Assembly (NCBI GenBank): GCA_030737835.1
Contig: JAUJYN010000024.1
Span: 1,387,974 to 1,451,973, forward strand
From: Acorus gramineus
Taxonomy: Eukaryota; Streptophyta; Magnoliopsida; Acorales; Acoraceae
DNA length: 64,000 bases
Direction of reading: 5' to 3'
Shown: one piece after another, positions 1 through 11,037 of the stretch
How positions within the stretch are numbered: position 1 is the stretch's first letter
How the letters are laid out: every line of letters begins with the position of its first letter
Notes under the pieces: generated by a model
Told to the model about the DNA's origin: nothing
Database searches by the model: none
The model's input: only the letters and a program-made list of their open reading frames with translations
Program-made: the position numbers and the translations under genes

Positions 1-595
1 CTCAACATCCGCCTCAGCTCTATGTCTCTCAATATACCCGTGCTCGTAAATTAACTTCATCAATTGTTGCATATGAGTACGACCACAAGTCTCTTGAAGT
101 CGCAACCTCGACCGTGCATTATATGGTTTTTAGTGAGCTGACATTGGTGGGATCTCTATTCTTCAGGTGGGTTAGGATATCTCGAGGACGCACGCCACTT
201 ATTGACATTCCTTGTAAAATGGTGTGTTCCTCCTCGACAAGCTTCCCAGCAAATGAGTGACCCTCCAAATTGATTATCAATGGATGATTGTGTTGACCAC
301 ACAATACTCTCAATGTCCATCTCCCCGAATGTTTAATAGAGCGCAATTTGAACGGACACTCACACTTCTTTGTGCCAGTTTGGCGCTTCAAAGACCTTTT
401 CTTCTCTCTATCTTTATTCCTAGGTTTGGCATCATATTTACCCCCTCTCTCACATATGAGATCCACCCGGGCTGATTTACAAGGAGTTGCTTGTCCTGAT
501 CGGCCAATGACTGCAATCACCCCAATGTTTCTACCAACCCTCTTGACCCAATCAATCAGTTCCGTTCGATTTTCAAAAACCTGAAACAACAACAA
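1..595 (-). pseudogene. MULE/FAR1-type transposase N-terminal fragment
   Basis: Reading leftward from 595, about 158 residues match the N-terminal DNA-binding region of FAR1/Mutator-like (MULE) transposases. There is a CECPFKLR segment, then WTLRVLCGQHNHPL with the Cys and His-x-His of the WRKY/GCM1-like zinc fold, then a KLVEEE-type linker and a segment ending NVSSLKTI. The frame stops at 119. After a 1-nt shift it continues with IYNARSRLRLQETCGRTHMQ, as these proteins normally do, and runs off the left edge. The frameshift and the absence of the catalytic DDE part in the window make this a remnant. A domesticated FAR1-related host gene is possible but less likely given the frameshift. Confidence 0.75.
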
Positions 596-599
596 AAAT

Positions 600-960
600 C
601 AATCTATCGCTCAAGTTACATTGTGCTTAATTTGTATAGGCATTTTAAAGAGCTAAGATTACCATAGATGTAGAGAAATGTTCGGTGGTATCATTGTTGG
701 TTATTGCCTCATTTGGGATGGCATCAACCAAAGGAGGAATGTCGTCGAAATTAAAAGAGATGGATGCCTCAACATCTTCATCAAAAGGTGCTAGGTGATA
801 ATTCTGCAAGCAATTGAATGTCATTAACAAAAATTATTTTTCAATATATGTATTAAAGTTTAGAAAATATCATACTAACCTCACTATCCATACTTCAAAC
901 ACTGAGGTGGTTTGAAAAATTTGATGTTGATTGTGACTGAGTGATTTCCATACCTATTAC
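600..960 (-). other. probable 5' part of the MULE remnant
   Basis: On the minus strand 645-830 gives a short open stretch with an acidic segment (FDEDVEASISFNFDDIPP) like the poorly conserved N-termini of MULE transposases. A possible start lies near 890. No domain can be recognised, and the link to the downstream fragment is inferred only from position and strand. Confidence 0.3.
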
Positions 961-1449
961 AACATATAGTTTAATGAGCATATTAATGTCATTGCTAAAT
1001 AATAACATAATTATATGTTTTGACTATTACAACAGGGACAAAAACACCATTAACACCATCAGGATCTTAGCCACCAATACCACCACCATTTAGCAAACCA
1101 TAACCACTTCCAATATCATCTAAATCATCACAACAAGGATATGAATCCAACAAACCCTAAAACAACCACCCACAACCACCATGACCACCACTGAGACACT
1201 CATATTACCATCATCACCAGGAGCAAAACAATGTCCTACAACATCATAATAACAAATGAAACATTCTCCAGTCCCATGACCACTAAGACAATAATAAACC
1301 CTAAACATACAAACACCACCATTGTAACTATAAGCACAAATATTATCACCAAATGCGCCTCAAACATGACAACCACCATATTGAAGGAAAAAAATGAAAT
1401 GAAGAATGGATCCTCACCTATATGGTTTCACTTCAATTAGGGTACTGAT
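961..1449. other. no gene; ACC/CAT-rich low-complexity DNA
   Basis: This stretch is simple AC-rich sequence with many CACCAC and CCACCA words between about 1040 and 1400. Short open frames on both strands come from this composition. I see no gene. Confidence 0.5.
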
Positions 1450-1450
1450 T

Positions 1451-1710
1451 TTTACATTGAGGAGTTGCAGGAGTGGAAGCACTATCACCGGTGGAATTGG
1501 ATGTGGAAAGTGTGCAATCATCCGACAAGCCTCTAGAGCAGGGCCGTCGTGGTCGATGTCAGGAAGAGAGAGACGCGCAGGGAGAAGGGTTTACATTGAG
1601 GAGTCGTGCGGGTGGATGCACTGTTGCCGGTGGAGTTGGATGCGGAAGATATGCAATCACTCGGTGAGCCTCTCGATCAGGCCGTCGTGGTCGACTCCCT
1701 TTAAAATGGC
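1451..1710. repeat. diverged tandem duplication, 139-bp period
   Basis: The segment starting TTTACATTGAGGAGT at 1451 recurs at 1590. Both copies continue through CCGGTGGA-TTGGATG and a GGCCGTCGTGGTCGA block. They are clearly related but diverged. The segment is GC-rich compared with its surroundings. No function is evident. Confidence 0.7.
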
Positions 1711-2973
1711 GGGAAGAGAGAGCAATGGAAGGGAAGGAATTGTATTTATTTTGTTGTGGTAGTGGTGGGGAGAGAAAATTTAATAAAAAGAGTTGGTGGG
1801 ATAGGCTGGTTGGGGGGGTAAATGCATAACATAAAAATCAGTTTTAGATGTTTTAAAGTTTTATTGGGTTGGGGGGTACAGCAATGGGTTTGGTGGGATT
1901 AGACGGGCTACGAATAATTGGTGTTCCTCTTTTTTTTCCCTTGTCGTTTTCTTTTTAATTTGTTGCTCAAGAATTTTCACAATTAATCTCCCAGTCACTT
2001 TGAAATCCAACATATATAGTCGAATCTACAATCAAATCATCATCCTCATTAATGGGTATAACAGACATATTAGAATAGCTTATACATAAAAATAAAAAAA
2101 AACCAACTGTTATAATGAGAGAATGAAATAATGGAAATCCTTGTATTCCACTTAGGGGTTAATCCCTTTATATATACAAATGTCTAGGAGTTACACGTGT
2201 AATACACTACACACATATAAGATAACACATATAATCTAACAGCCCTCCTCAAACTCATGGTGGATCATAAAGTGAGTTTGCGAAGAAGAAACTAAAATCG
2301 AGGAATTGGATGTGACTTCGTAAAGAATCAGCAAACTGCTCAGCAGAGGAGATATGCGGAAGCGATAATGTCTCTGCAAGAAAGTGCTGATGAACGAAGT
2401 GACAATCGATTTTTTTATAGCTTGTGAATAAAGTGTGAAAAAATAACCTGATTTTTTTATAGCTTTTGAATTTCACTTTTTTACATGGCTTTTCAAATAA
2501 TATTTAAAATCGTGTTTTGTAAATAATGACAAGGAAGATTTTGAAATGCTAGAATTAATAAAATGTTTGGTAACTAATCAGCAACACAGCTTATGAAAAT
2601 ACAAGATTACAGTTTTGTCCTCATTCATTCTCCAAATCCTACAACCTAGTAAACTCATGAATAAACCCACATAAAAATAAACCATAGAACATGAAATCTT
2701 ATAGAATCCATAAAAAAACTAATCCAACAAAACATAAAACATGAAACCTAAATAATCCATGAAAAACTAATCCAACGAAACCCACACAAAAATAAACCAT
2801 AAAACATGAAATACTAAAGAATTCATGAAAAGCTAATCCAACAAAACATGAAACTCTAAAGAACCCATTAAGTAAATCCCCAAGGAAATAAAAACGCGAA
2901 GAGAGAGATGAGAGAAAAATGGAAGAGAGAGAGGGTTATAAAAGCCACTAAACATTAAACATTTACATTCAAG
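1711..2973. other. no gene; possible Copia-type remnant
   Basis: This is AT-rich DNA without coding potential. Around 2100-2290 the text ends in TAACAGCCCTCCTCAAACTC, which resembles the junction between an LTR end and internal DNA in plant Copia elements read on the minus strand. No partner LTR is visible. From 2640 to 2870 there are loose repeats of the kind ACATGAAA-AACCCA. Confidence 0.3.
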
Positions 2974-2978
2974 GATTA

Positions 2979-3227
2979 TAATAAGATTTAAATAGGATTT
3001 TGATTCTTAGCAATCCTTTGATTGGGGATTAGCCACCAACAAACTTGATTTTTAATATCAGGAAAAATATATTTCCAATAGATTACAACCAATGTCTTTA
3101 TATAGGATTACAAATAACTGTTATTATAACTACCTAACAACAAGCTCCTAAATTAGTGACAACCAACTCCCATTACACAATCACTTAATAACATATTACA
3201 TAACCAAATAGTAGCAGTTTTATAACA
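2979..3227 (-). repeat. 3' LTR of the gypsy element
   Basis: On the minus strand it starts TGTTATAAAACTGCTAC and ends CTTATTA. It aligns without gaps to 8581-8829. The terminal dinucleotides are TG...TA rather than TG...CA. Confidence 0.9.
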
Positions 3228-3256
3228 TTCACCCCCCCTGGAATCAAGGCTTGTCC

Positions 3257-6200
3257 TCAAGCCTCAAAATCTGGATAACGAGCATGAAAAACATCATAAT
3301 CTTCCCAAGTAGCTTCATCAATAGAATGACCCTGCCACTTAATAAGCCAGCGAGTGACAGCATGGTTGTCCTTCTTAAAGATTCCTCTATCTAAAAGTTT
3401 CTCAGGCACCCACTGTGAAAAATCATCAAGAGTTGGTAAGGTGGAATCTGGAGTAACATTGGTTCCCAACTTCAACTTCAAAGCAGAAACATGAAAAACA
3501 GAATGTATGCGACACCCCACAGGTAGGTCCAATTTATAAGCAACAGAACTAATTTTTTCAACAATTCTGAAAGGTCCATAAAAACGTGGAGAGAGCTTGG
3601 AATAAGATTGAGAAGCAACAGTAGATTGCCGATAAGGTTGCAATCATAAATAGACCCAATTATTAATTTCGAAACTGCGATCAGTGAGATGGGGATCAGT
3701 ATAAAACTTCATATGAGATTGAGCATCATGAAGATTATTCTTTAAGAGTTGCAAGGTACGATCTCGATCACGTAAGGCAAGATCAACGGCATGGACAGAT
3801 GCAGTATTAGGAAGATAAGCTGAAACCGAAGGTGGAGGACGACTATACAAAGCCTGAAAAGGAGTCATCTTAATTGCAGAATGATAAGTAGTATTATACC
3901 ACCATTCAGCCCAAGGTAACCAACGAGTCCAGTTATGAGGTTTTTGACCAGCAAAACATCGAAGATAGCACTCCAAAGTGCGATTAGTAACCTCTGTTTG
4001 ACCGTCTGTTTGAGGATGATAAGCTGAACTCCGACATAATTGTGTGCCCTGTAAAGCAAAAAACTCTTCCCAAAAATTGCTGAGAAAGATGGGATCTCGA
4101 TCACTAACAATAGTACGAACGAGGCATGCCATGCAAACGGCCAATATCTCCAACAAAAATTGCAGCAACAATAGCGACAGTATAAGGATGAGAAACAGCA
4201 CTAAAGTGAGCATATTTAGATAGACGATCCACAACCACCAAAATAGTTGTCTTGCGATTTGAACAAGGCAACCCGTCAATGAAGTCCATGGACAAATCCA
4301 ACCAAACATCATCAAGAATTGGCAAAGGATTAAGAAGCCCAGGAGGGGAAATAGCTTCAGTCTTATTGCGTTGGCAAATGTCACATTGTGCAATATACCT
4401 TTTTATCGCGCCTTTCATACCAGGCCAATAAAAATTGTGTTGCAGACGTTTGTAAGTGCGTAAAAATCCAGAATGTCCACTAGCAGGAGTGGCATGAAAT
4501 TCATGCAATAACTTGGAACACCAAGGAGAAGGAGCAACCACAATGCGGCCTTTATAGCGAAGAATGCCTTTGTCATATGAATAATGCTTTTTATGTGACG
4601 AAGATTGGCGAATACCATTGATAATGGCACTCGTAAGATCATTAGAATGACATTCCTGAACAATATCATCAATGCCAGAAAAAATAGGAGAAGAAATCAC
4701 AGAAAGACTGGATGACTCAGAAAGTCTAGATAAAGCATCAGCAGCTTTGTTGTCCAAGCCTGGACGATATATAATTTCATAATCATATCCCAATAATTTA
4801 GACAACCATTTTTGTTGTTCAATAGAAGAAAGTCTTTGCTCTAAGAAATACTTAAGACTCTGATGGTCCGTATAAATTTTAAAGTGACGACCAAGTAAGT
4901 AAGGACACCATTTCTGCACTGCAGAGACAATAGCAAGCATCTCTTTATCATAGATTGAAAGATTCAATTTTTTCCAGAGATAGCTTTGCTAAAGTAAGCA
5001 ATAGGACGCCCAACTTGCATTAGAACAGCACCTAAACCATTTGCCAGAAGCATCACTTTCAATGTAAAATTCTGTAGAAAAATCAGAAAGAGCTAACACC
5101 GGTGTAGATGTTAAAGCCGATTTTAATTTAGAGAAGGCGTTTGTGGCAGCATCTGTCCACACAAAAGCGTCCTTTTTCAACAATTGAGTTAAAGGTGCAC
5201 TGATTTTGCCATAATCTTTAACAAATTTGCGGTAATAGCCAGTCAAGCCTAAAAACCCACGAAGATCCTTAAGAGAAGAGGAAAGAGGCCATTTCAAAAC
5301 ACTAACAATTTTTTCCTTGTCAACTGATACACCATTAGCAGAAATAACATGGCCAAGATACCCAATAGAACTTTGAGCAAATGAACATTTTGATTCCTTT
5401 ACTAACAATTGATTAGTACGCAAAATTCCAAAAACAATGGATAGGTGGTGAATATGATCAGAGAAAGAAGCACTATATACCAAAATATCATCAAAGAAAA
5501 TTACGACTAACAACTTTCGCAAGTGGGAACGAAAAAGATCGTTCATTAAACTTTGAAAAGTAGCAGGAGCATTAGAGAGACCGAAAGGCATGACCAAAAA
5601 TTCATAATGATTGTCATGAGTGCGAAATGCTGTCTTTGGAATATCAGGTTCATGAACCCGTATTTGATGATATCCAGAATGAAAATCAAGCTTAGAAAAA
5701 ATAGTTCCACCATGTAATTCATCCAATAACTCATCCATTATTGGAATAGGGAAACGATCTATAATTTTATTGAGAGCACGATAATCGACACACATACGCC
5801 AAGAACCGTCTTTTTTGCGAACCAGCAAAACTGGAGAAGAATATGGACTGGAGGAAGGACGAATCAGTCCCGTTGCTCGTAATTCCTGAACCACCTTTTC
5901 AATTTCAGCCTTTTGGAAGTGAGGATAGCGATAAGGACGAACGTTCACTGGTGAAGAACCAAGCACTAAGGAAATATGATGATCATGAGATTGGATAGGT
6001 GGAAGAGCTGTAAGCGGACCAAAAATATCTGAAAACTGAGAAGTAAGAGTAGCAACATTTGACGGTATTGAAGAAGCATCCGCTGAACATTGTGAAGATT
6101 CAGAAGCTAATTGCCAATAACACCTTGGCGCTCATGTCGTAGAAGACGATGCACCGAAACAACTATCCATAAGCATCACAGTTGGAGAATTATCACCCAC

Positions 6201-6288
6201 CAAGGTGAATTCACAGCCATTCATTACAAATTTCATAACCAATTGAGCAAAGTCTCAAGTAATTAAGCCAAGTAATTAAGCCCAATGA
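3257..6288 (-). pseudogene. gypsy pol: RT, RNase H, integrase, chromodomain, disrupted
   Basis: Reverse transcriptase spans about 5960-5060 with WRMCVDYRALN, HSGYHQIRV, MPFGLSNAPATF and the catalytic FFDDILVYS. RNase H starts at FYIESDAS near 5060. It then shifts frame twice around 4970-5040 and resumes with YDKEMLAIVSAV and IYTDHQSLKY. Integrase has the zinc-binding H/C set (HATPASGHSG, CDICQRNK), then DLSMDFIDGLP, IVSDRDPIF and SAYHPQTDGQTE, with a frameshift near 4110. A stop at 3644-3646 separates WVYL from LQPYRQ. The last segment ends with a chromodomain-like motif, LIKWQGHSIDEATWEDY, at about 3270-3330. All domains are recognisable, but no single frame joins them. Confidence 0.92.
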
Positions 6289-6291
6289 ACG

Positions 6292-7237
6292 TGTAACGCA
6301 CCCGAATCCACGACTCCCTTTTGAAGCATGAGATCCCGGTTGCGTTAAATTAATTCCTCATATCTTAAAATTCTATTTTTCTTTTTCTTAAATCCAGAGA
6401 TATAACAAAATAATACTAAAACGAACTTCAATATTTAATAATAATATAACATTAAAGATCTCCACAACACTCCAAAGTACTCTGGATATAACTTACACAT
6501 AAAATATATATTCAACTTGTACAAAATGGTTACTAGGAGGATGGACGAACTACATGTCAAACGAAATTGACCAACACCTTTTACACAAGTCTAGTGCTCC
6601 GGAATAAAATACGAGCTTCAACCTCAAACGCCTTAACGAGATCGACAACCACCAACAGCTAATCTCCAGTCTACGCAATACAAACCGATGCACATGCATG
6701 AACGCTACACACTCGCACGTAGATAACCTTGTGGTGCTCGACGGGTAGGGTTGGGTCATCACCACCCTTCATGCCTCATGAGAAATCTGATGCAAACCCT
6801 AACCCAAAACGTATTATATAAAAGAGGTTTTTACCAAGTTACAAAACGACCCCTCAAGTATTCTGGGTTTACAACTAGGTCCTTATCTGATTTACAAAAA
6901 GATTCCTGTATGATTTACAGACAAGTCCCTGTAGGCTATAAAAGGTATTTTGGATTTGCAATCAGATCCCTCAACCTAATAACTTGACACAAAATCCTAA
7001 GAACCTAATTTTTCAAACTCCGAATCTCACCAAATTTTAACCAAAATATCTTAAGACTATAAAGATCTCCAGAAAAATATAAAATAAATATTGCAACATC
7101 AACTTATAATTATAAATCAAATTGGATCCATTTGAGCCCACCGCCAAATCTAAAAATGAAATAATTAAATTTCAATTTAAAAATTCTATTATATATTTAA
7201 AATAAATATATAAGGCTAAAAATACAGAGACGTTACA
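6292..7237. mobile_element. nested solo LTR, 946 bp
   Basis: This segment interrupts the gypsy pol exactly between the protease end (VLGTQ) and the segment leading to reverse transcriptase. It starts TGTAACGCACCC and ends GACGTTACA, so it has the TG...CA form and short inverted ends (TGTAACG/CGTTACA) of an LTR. It has no internal coding region and no partner in the window. The flanking 5-mers GAACG and TAACC agree at three of five positions, so a target duplication is possible but not clear. Its source family is not identifiable here. Confidence 0.7.
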
Positions 7238-7245
7238 TAACCTAG

Positions 7246-8560
7246 TCACTGTGTGCCCAAAACTACATCACAACCACTAATAGCCAAAATAAAAAAATTC
7301 GACAGAGAATGTATAGTCTTGCAATTTAAGTCGAACATAGAAACACTTACCACGACTATGCAAATATCCACCATCATCCACCATGACTCGTAAAAGTTGG
7401 TCATTCTGAATTGAATAACTACACTGTTTAGCAACAGATGGATGAAGAAAATTATGGGTGGATCCTGAATCAATGGGAACAGTAATAGGTCAACCCTTGA
7501 GACTTCCAGTGATGTGCATAGTTTCAAGTCTTGTGAAAACCCATAAGAGCATGTAAAGAAATTTTCAAATTGGAAGAGTCAGAACCATCAACATCAAAAG
7601 AATCAGACTTTGGTTCAGGTTTAATTTCTTCCATGTCAACTTTAGGGGCTCCATCTAAGAGAGATAGGCGAGGTTTTTGACACACATGACGAGGTTTATA
7701 AGTTTCATCATAATTAAAACAAAGGCCCTTCTCACGTCGTTCCTTTTGATCAGCTCAAGAAAGGCATCTAACATTGGAAGGTAAAGCAGGTAATTGTGCA
7801 GCAGATTTTGAAGTAGATGGCATAGACGAGAAAAAAAGAGATCTTGAATTGAACAACAAGAAAGAGACTTTGTCGCATTATGAATTGTTGTTCCAATAAT
7901 GGCATCCTCTTGACAAAGTGCTAATTCAAAAGCTTCAATAAGGCTCACCAAACGAAGTAGATGAACACCAACTCGTATACCAGCACAGAGGCCAGACAGA
8001 AAAATAATAACTGGATGCGATTCAAGCATGCCAGGAACCAAATTGACCAATTTCTCGAACTCACTAATGAGAAAATTTGGACAATGAACTGCAAGGATCA
8101 ATATGTTGACGAGAGCCAAAGCGAGAACAGATCGCTCGAGAAAATTGTTGCCAAGTTAACAACCCAATAGATTGTTTAAGCCAGCACGATACCAAGGAAT
8201 AGCATCCCCTTGAAGGTGGACAGATGCTAATGGAACCATTTGCGCATCTGTAACACCATTAAGTTCCTGATATTGCTCAGCTTGAAACAACCACCCTTCA
8301 GGATCAATACCATCAAATCTTGGAAAATCAATTCGGAGAGTTTTTCATTCATCGTCATGATGATGACGATCACGGTTAGGTTGTGGTCGTTCAGGATTTA
8401 CCTTGGTTGCTGGCCGATCCTGAAGCAGAGCCTGAATACTCTGAAGAATAGTATGATGAGTCTGACGATCACGCAATAATTCTTGAATATTGGTAGACAT
8501 CTCATCCATTCGAGTAGTAAGAACAACAACCTGTTCTTCAAGTTCCTTGATTGTCATCAC
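7246..8560 (-). pseudogene. gypsy gag and protease, disrupted
   Basis: A gag start lies at 8560 (MMTIKELEEQVVVLTTR, coiled). After an in-frame stop at 8345-8347 the same frame continues with FPRFDGIDPEGWLFQAEQY and then LASVHLQGDAIPWY, the core of the retrotransposon gag family. Further frameshifts follow from about 8160. The zinc knuckle near 7700 reads CFNYDE..KPRHVCQK, so the second cysteine of the CCHC motif is replaced by Tyr. The aspartic protease follows with DSGSTHNFLH at about 7448-7475, which is the D-S-G active site, and ends CDVVLGTQ where the nested solo LTR interrupts. The missing zinc ligand and broken frame mean no working gag is made. Confidence 0.85.
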
Positions 8561-8566
8561 TGACCT

Positions 8567-8578
8567 GCTCTGATACCA
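8567..8578 (-). other. primer-binding site, initiator tRNA-Met
   Basis: The minus strand reads TGGTATCAGAGC, complementary to the 3' end of plant initiator methionine tRNA. It lies two bases from the end of the 5' LTR. Confidence 0.9.
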
Positions 8579-8580
8579 AA

Positions 8581-8829
8581 TAATAAGATTTAAATAGGAT
8601 TTTGATTCTTAGTAATCCTTTGATTGGGGATTAGCCACCAACAAACTTGATTTTTAATATCAGGAAAAATATATTTCCAATAGATTACAACCAATGTCTT
8701 TATATAGGATTACAAATAACTGCTATTATAACTACCTAACAACAAGCTCCTAAATTAGTGACAACCAACTCCCATTACATAATCACTTAATTACATATTA
8801 CATAACCAAATAGTAGCAGTTTTCTAATC
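8581..8829 (-). repeat. 5' LTR of the gypsy element
   Basis: Gap-free partner of 2979-3227. Its first bases read GATTAGAAAACTGC where the other LTR has TGTTATAAAACTGC, so the canonical TG start has mutated. The GATTA target duplication follows directly on the right. Confidence 0.9.
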
Positions 8830-8834
8830 GATTA

Positions 8835-9599
8835 AGCCACCACCAGCACTATCAGAGAATGAGATCACAGAGACCATAGACAGTGAGGATTTCTAACGAG
8901 TGATAAAAAAAAATGAAATGAAGAGAGAGATTGTTGGGTTTTTTTTGTTTATGTAGGATGGTAAATACTAATAACTGACGGGGGTATAATTGTCCATTCC
9001 ATCCACTTTTTTGGTAAAGTTTGTGGGAAGCGGCCCTTCCGTCGCTTTTCTAAATCAGCTTGTTATAATACATGTATAACTATAATATGTTTGTAGCTTT
9101 TAATTAAGTTTAAAGCTTATTTTACTGTTTGATAACGGATTAAAAATAATTAAATTTCTGCAAACCCATAATCCTTCTAAACCCACATTCAAACACCCCA
9201 TAAGTTATAATATGTAAATTTAAGCTGCAACAGACATGTTTAAAAATACAACTAAACACAAAATTATTAATTTCACTGTTAATATGTTATAGTTATTTAT
9301 TTTTAGAATAATCTTAAATTCCATAATAACTTATTTTTCTATTTAAACTACACATATAAATACACATGTAAGTGTATCAAGAAATACAGGAACATGGTGA
9401 AACCACGTGGACTTCACATATACACCGAAAAATATAAAATAAATAAAAATTGTTATTCTCAGTATGAAACCACGTGACTACTCTATAGTCCATAAAATTT
9501 TAAAGGCTTCTTTTTTTTGATGTTTTAGAAAAAATTAAATTAAAGGCTTGAGGACAACAGATCCTCTATCGCTTTTACGTGGTCCTTATGTTAAAATAT
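8835..9599. other. no gene; AT-rich, weak MITE-like sequence
   Basis: No coding region. Around 9010-9220, words such as GTTTGTGGGAAGCGG and TCAAACACCCCATAAG look like worn ends of a small DNA transposon, but I could not fix termini or a target duplication. Confidence 0.3.
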
Positions 9600-9690
9600 A
9601 AACACAGGAAAAATGTAAGGGGTTTTCCACATCGGTAATATTGTACAAACACAGGAAAAATGTAAGGGGTTTTCCACATCGGTAATATTG
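9600..9690. repeat. tandem duplication, 47-bp period
   Basis: The 44-bp unit starting AAACACAGGAAAAATG and ending GGTAATATTG occurs at 9600-9643 and again at 9647-9690 without a difference that I can see. Each copy contains TTTTCCACATCGGTAAT. Confidence 0.9.
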
Positions 9691-9729
9691 AAGATTTTTA
9701 GTATTATATATTTTTAATAAGAGTTAATC

Positions 9730-10385
9730 TAATTTGATCAACGAAATTTTAATTTAAAGATTATTTAAATTTTTATGAATATTTTCAAAGAGTTATATAA
9801 ACTTTCAAAAAAATAGATAATTATATAGATATTGGACAGTTTGTAAGGGGATGGTTATATAGTTGGGAAAAATCTATATACTCATGTAAACTATCTGAAA
9901 TTCATATAACCCCTTGAATTTTTCTGAAAACTATATAACCTCCTGAAAACACTTATAGAAATCTAAATAACTTCCCTTTAGTTAAATTTTTGTTGAGGAG
10001 TGAGAAATATTATGTTTGATTAACCCTAGCTGAAGACATAGTATACCAAAAACATCCTATAATGTATTAAAAATATAAAAAATTATTTATAAATAACGAT
10101 TTTACTTTTACCGATAGAGTTTTATAATCAATTTGAAGAGGATAAAATTATCATTTATAGAATATTTTTTAACATTTTTAATAAATTATAGTAAGATTTT
10201 GATATATTACTTTTCAGCCAGGGTTAATCGACCATAATGTTTCTCGCATAATAATGTTCTTTGTATTAATAAAAGTCTAACTGACTATTTAGATTTATAG
10301 GAGTAGTATGAGAAAGTTATATAAACTTAATAGAGGGTTTACATGGATTTCGAACAGTTGGGGAGTTATTTAAAATTTTTATCTT
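9730..10385. repeat. foldback-type dispersed repeat (intact relative of the split copy at 32.4/51.9 kb)
   Basis: Sequence at about 9880-9990 (CATATAACCCCTTGAA, ACTATATAACCTCC) recurs as an imperfect inverted copy at about 10265-10380 (AGTTATATAAAC, AACAGTTGGGGAG). The centre around 10010-10220 aligns with 32510-32699 followed by 51885-51960. It lies directly upstream of the EF-Tu gene. I could not define exact termini. Confidence 0.65.
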
Positions 10386-10534
10386 AAAAATCAAAATAAA
10401 ACAAAACCCATCTTCACAGACACAGAAAACAAGAGGCCCTAATTTCTCCAAAACTAGATAACATAGCATCCCCATTCACTCACTCCCCACAATCTCTCTT
10501 CCTCTCTCTTCACACCTTCACTCATCATCCAATC
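10386..10534 (+). promoter_or_regulatory. proximal promoter and 5' leader of the EF-Tu gene
   Basis: From about 10440 the sequence becomes CT-rich (TCTCTTCCTCTCTCTTCACA), typical of plant 5' leaders, and runs into the start codon at 10535. No convincing TATA box is visible. The start context AATCATGGCC has the favoured GC after ATG. Confidence 0.45.
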
Positions 10535-11005
10535 ATGGCCACCTCCACAGCTTCCATTTCATCCCCAAAAACCACCCTAACCCTCTCCAAATCCACCACC
10601 ACCACCAGTAGGTATCATTTCCCCTCCAAACCCACCACCCACTCCACCCTGAGCAGCAAAACCAGCCCGGGCATCCTCGGCTCCTCCTCCTCTCCCTGGC
10701 TCACCCTCTCCACTATCCCCACCACCCACACCACCCCCCTCCCCACCATCCGCGCCGCCCGCGGCAAGTTCGAGCGCAAGAAACCCCACGTCAACATCGG
10801 CACCATCGGCCACGTGGACCACGGCAAGACCACCCTCACCGCCGCCTTAACCATGGCCCTCGCCTCCAATGGCGACTCCGCCCCCAAAAAATACGACGAA
10901 ATCGACGCCGCCCCCGAAGAGCGCGCCCGCGGCATCACCATCAACACCGCCACCGTCGAGTACGAGACCGAGGCCCGACACTACGCCCACGTCGACTGCC
11001 CCGGA

Positions 11006-11037
<32 letters not shown>

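Larger units (their letters stand above)
2979..8829 (-). mobile_element. Ty3/gypsy chromodomain retrotransposon (Reina-like)
   Basis: A complete but decayed LTR retrotransposon on the minus strand. It has two 249-bp LTRs, a primer-binding site next to the 5' LTR (right side) and a G-rich polypurine tract before the 3' LTR (left side, near 3228-3240). A 5-bp target duplication GATTA lies at 2974-2978 and 8830-8834. Domain order is gag, protease, reverse transcriptase, RNase H, integrase, chromodomain, the order of Ty3/gypsy chromoviruses. Short LTRs, compact size and a C-terminal chromodomain suggest the Reina clade; this is an inference. The LTRs differ at about 7 of 249 positions by eye, so the insertion is fairly recent, yet the polyprotein has several stops and frameshifts. 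A solo LTR is nested between protease and reverse transcriptase. Confidence 0.93.

Noticed and set aside
2979-3227. Reading the left gypsy LTR as a 5' LTR on the plus strand
   Set aside because: All pol motifs and the primer-binding site read on the minus strand, and the primer site abuts the right LTR.
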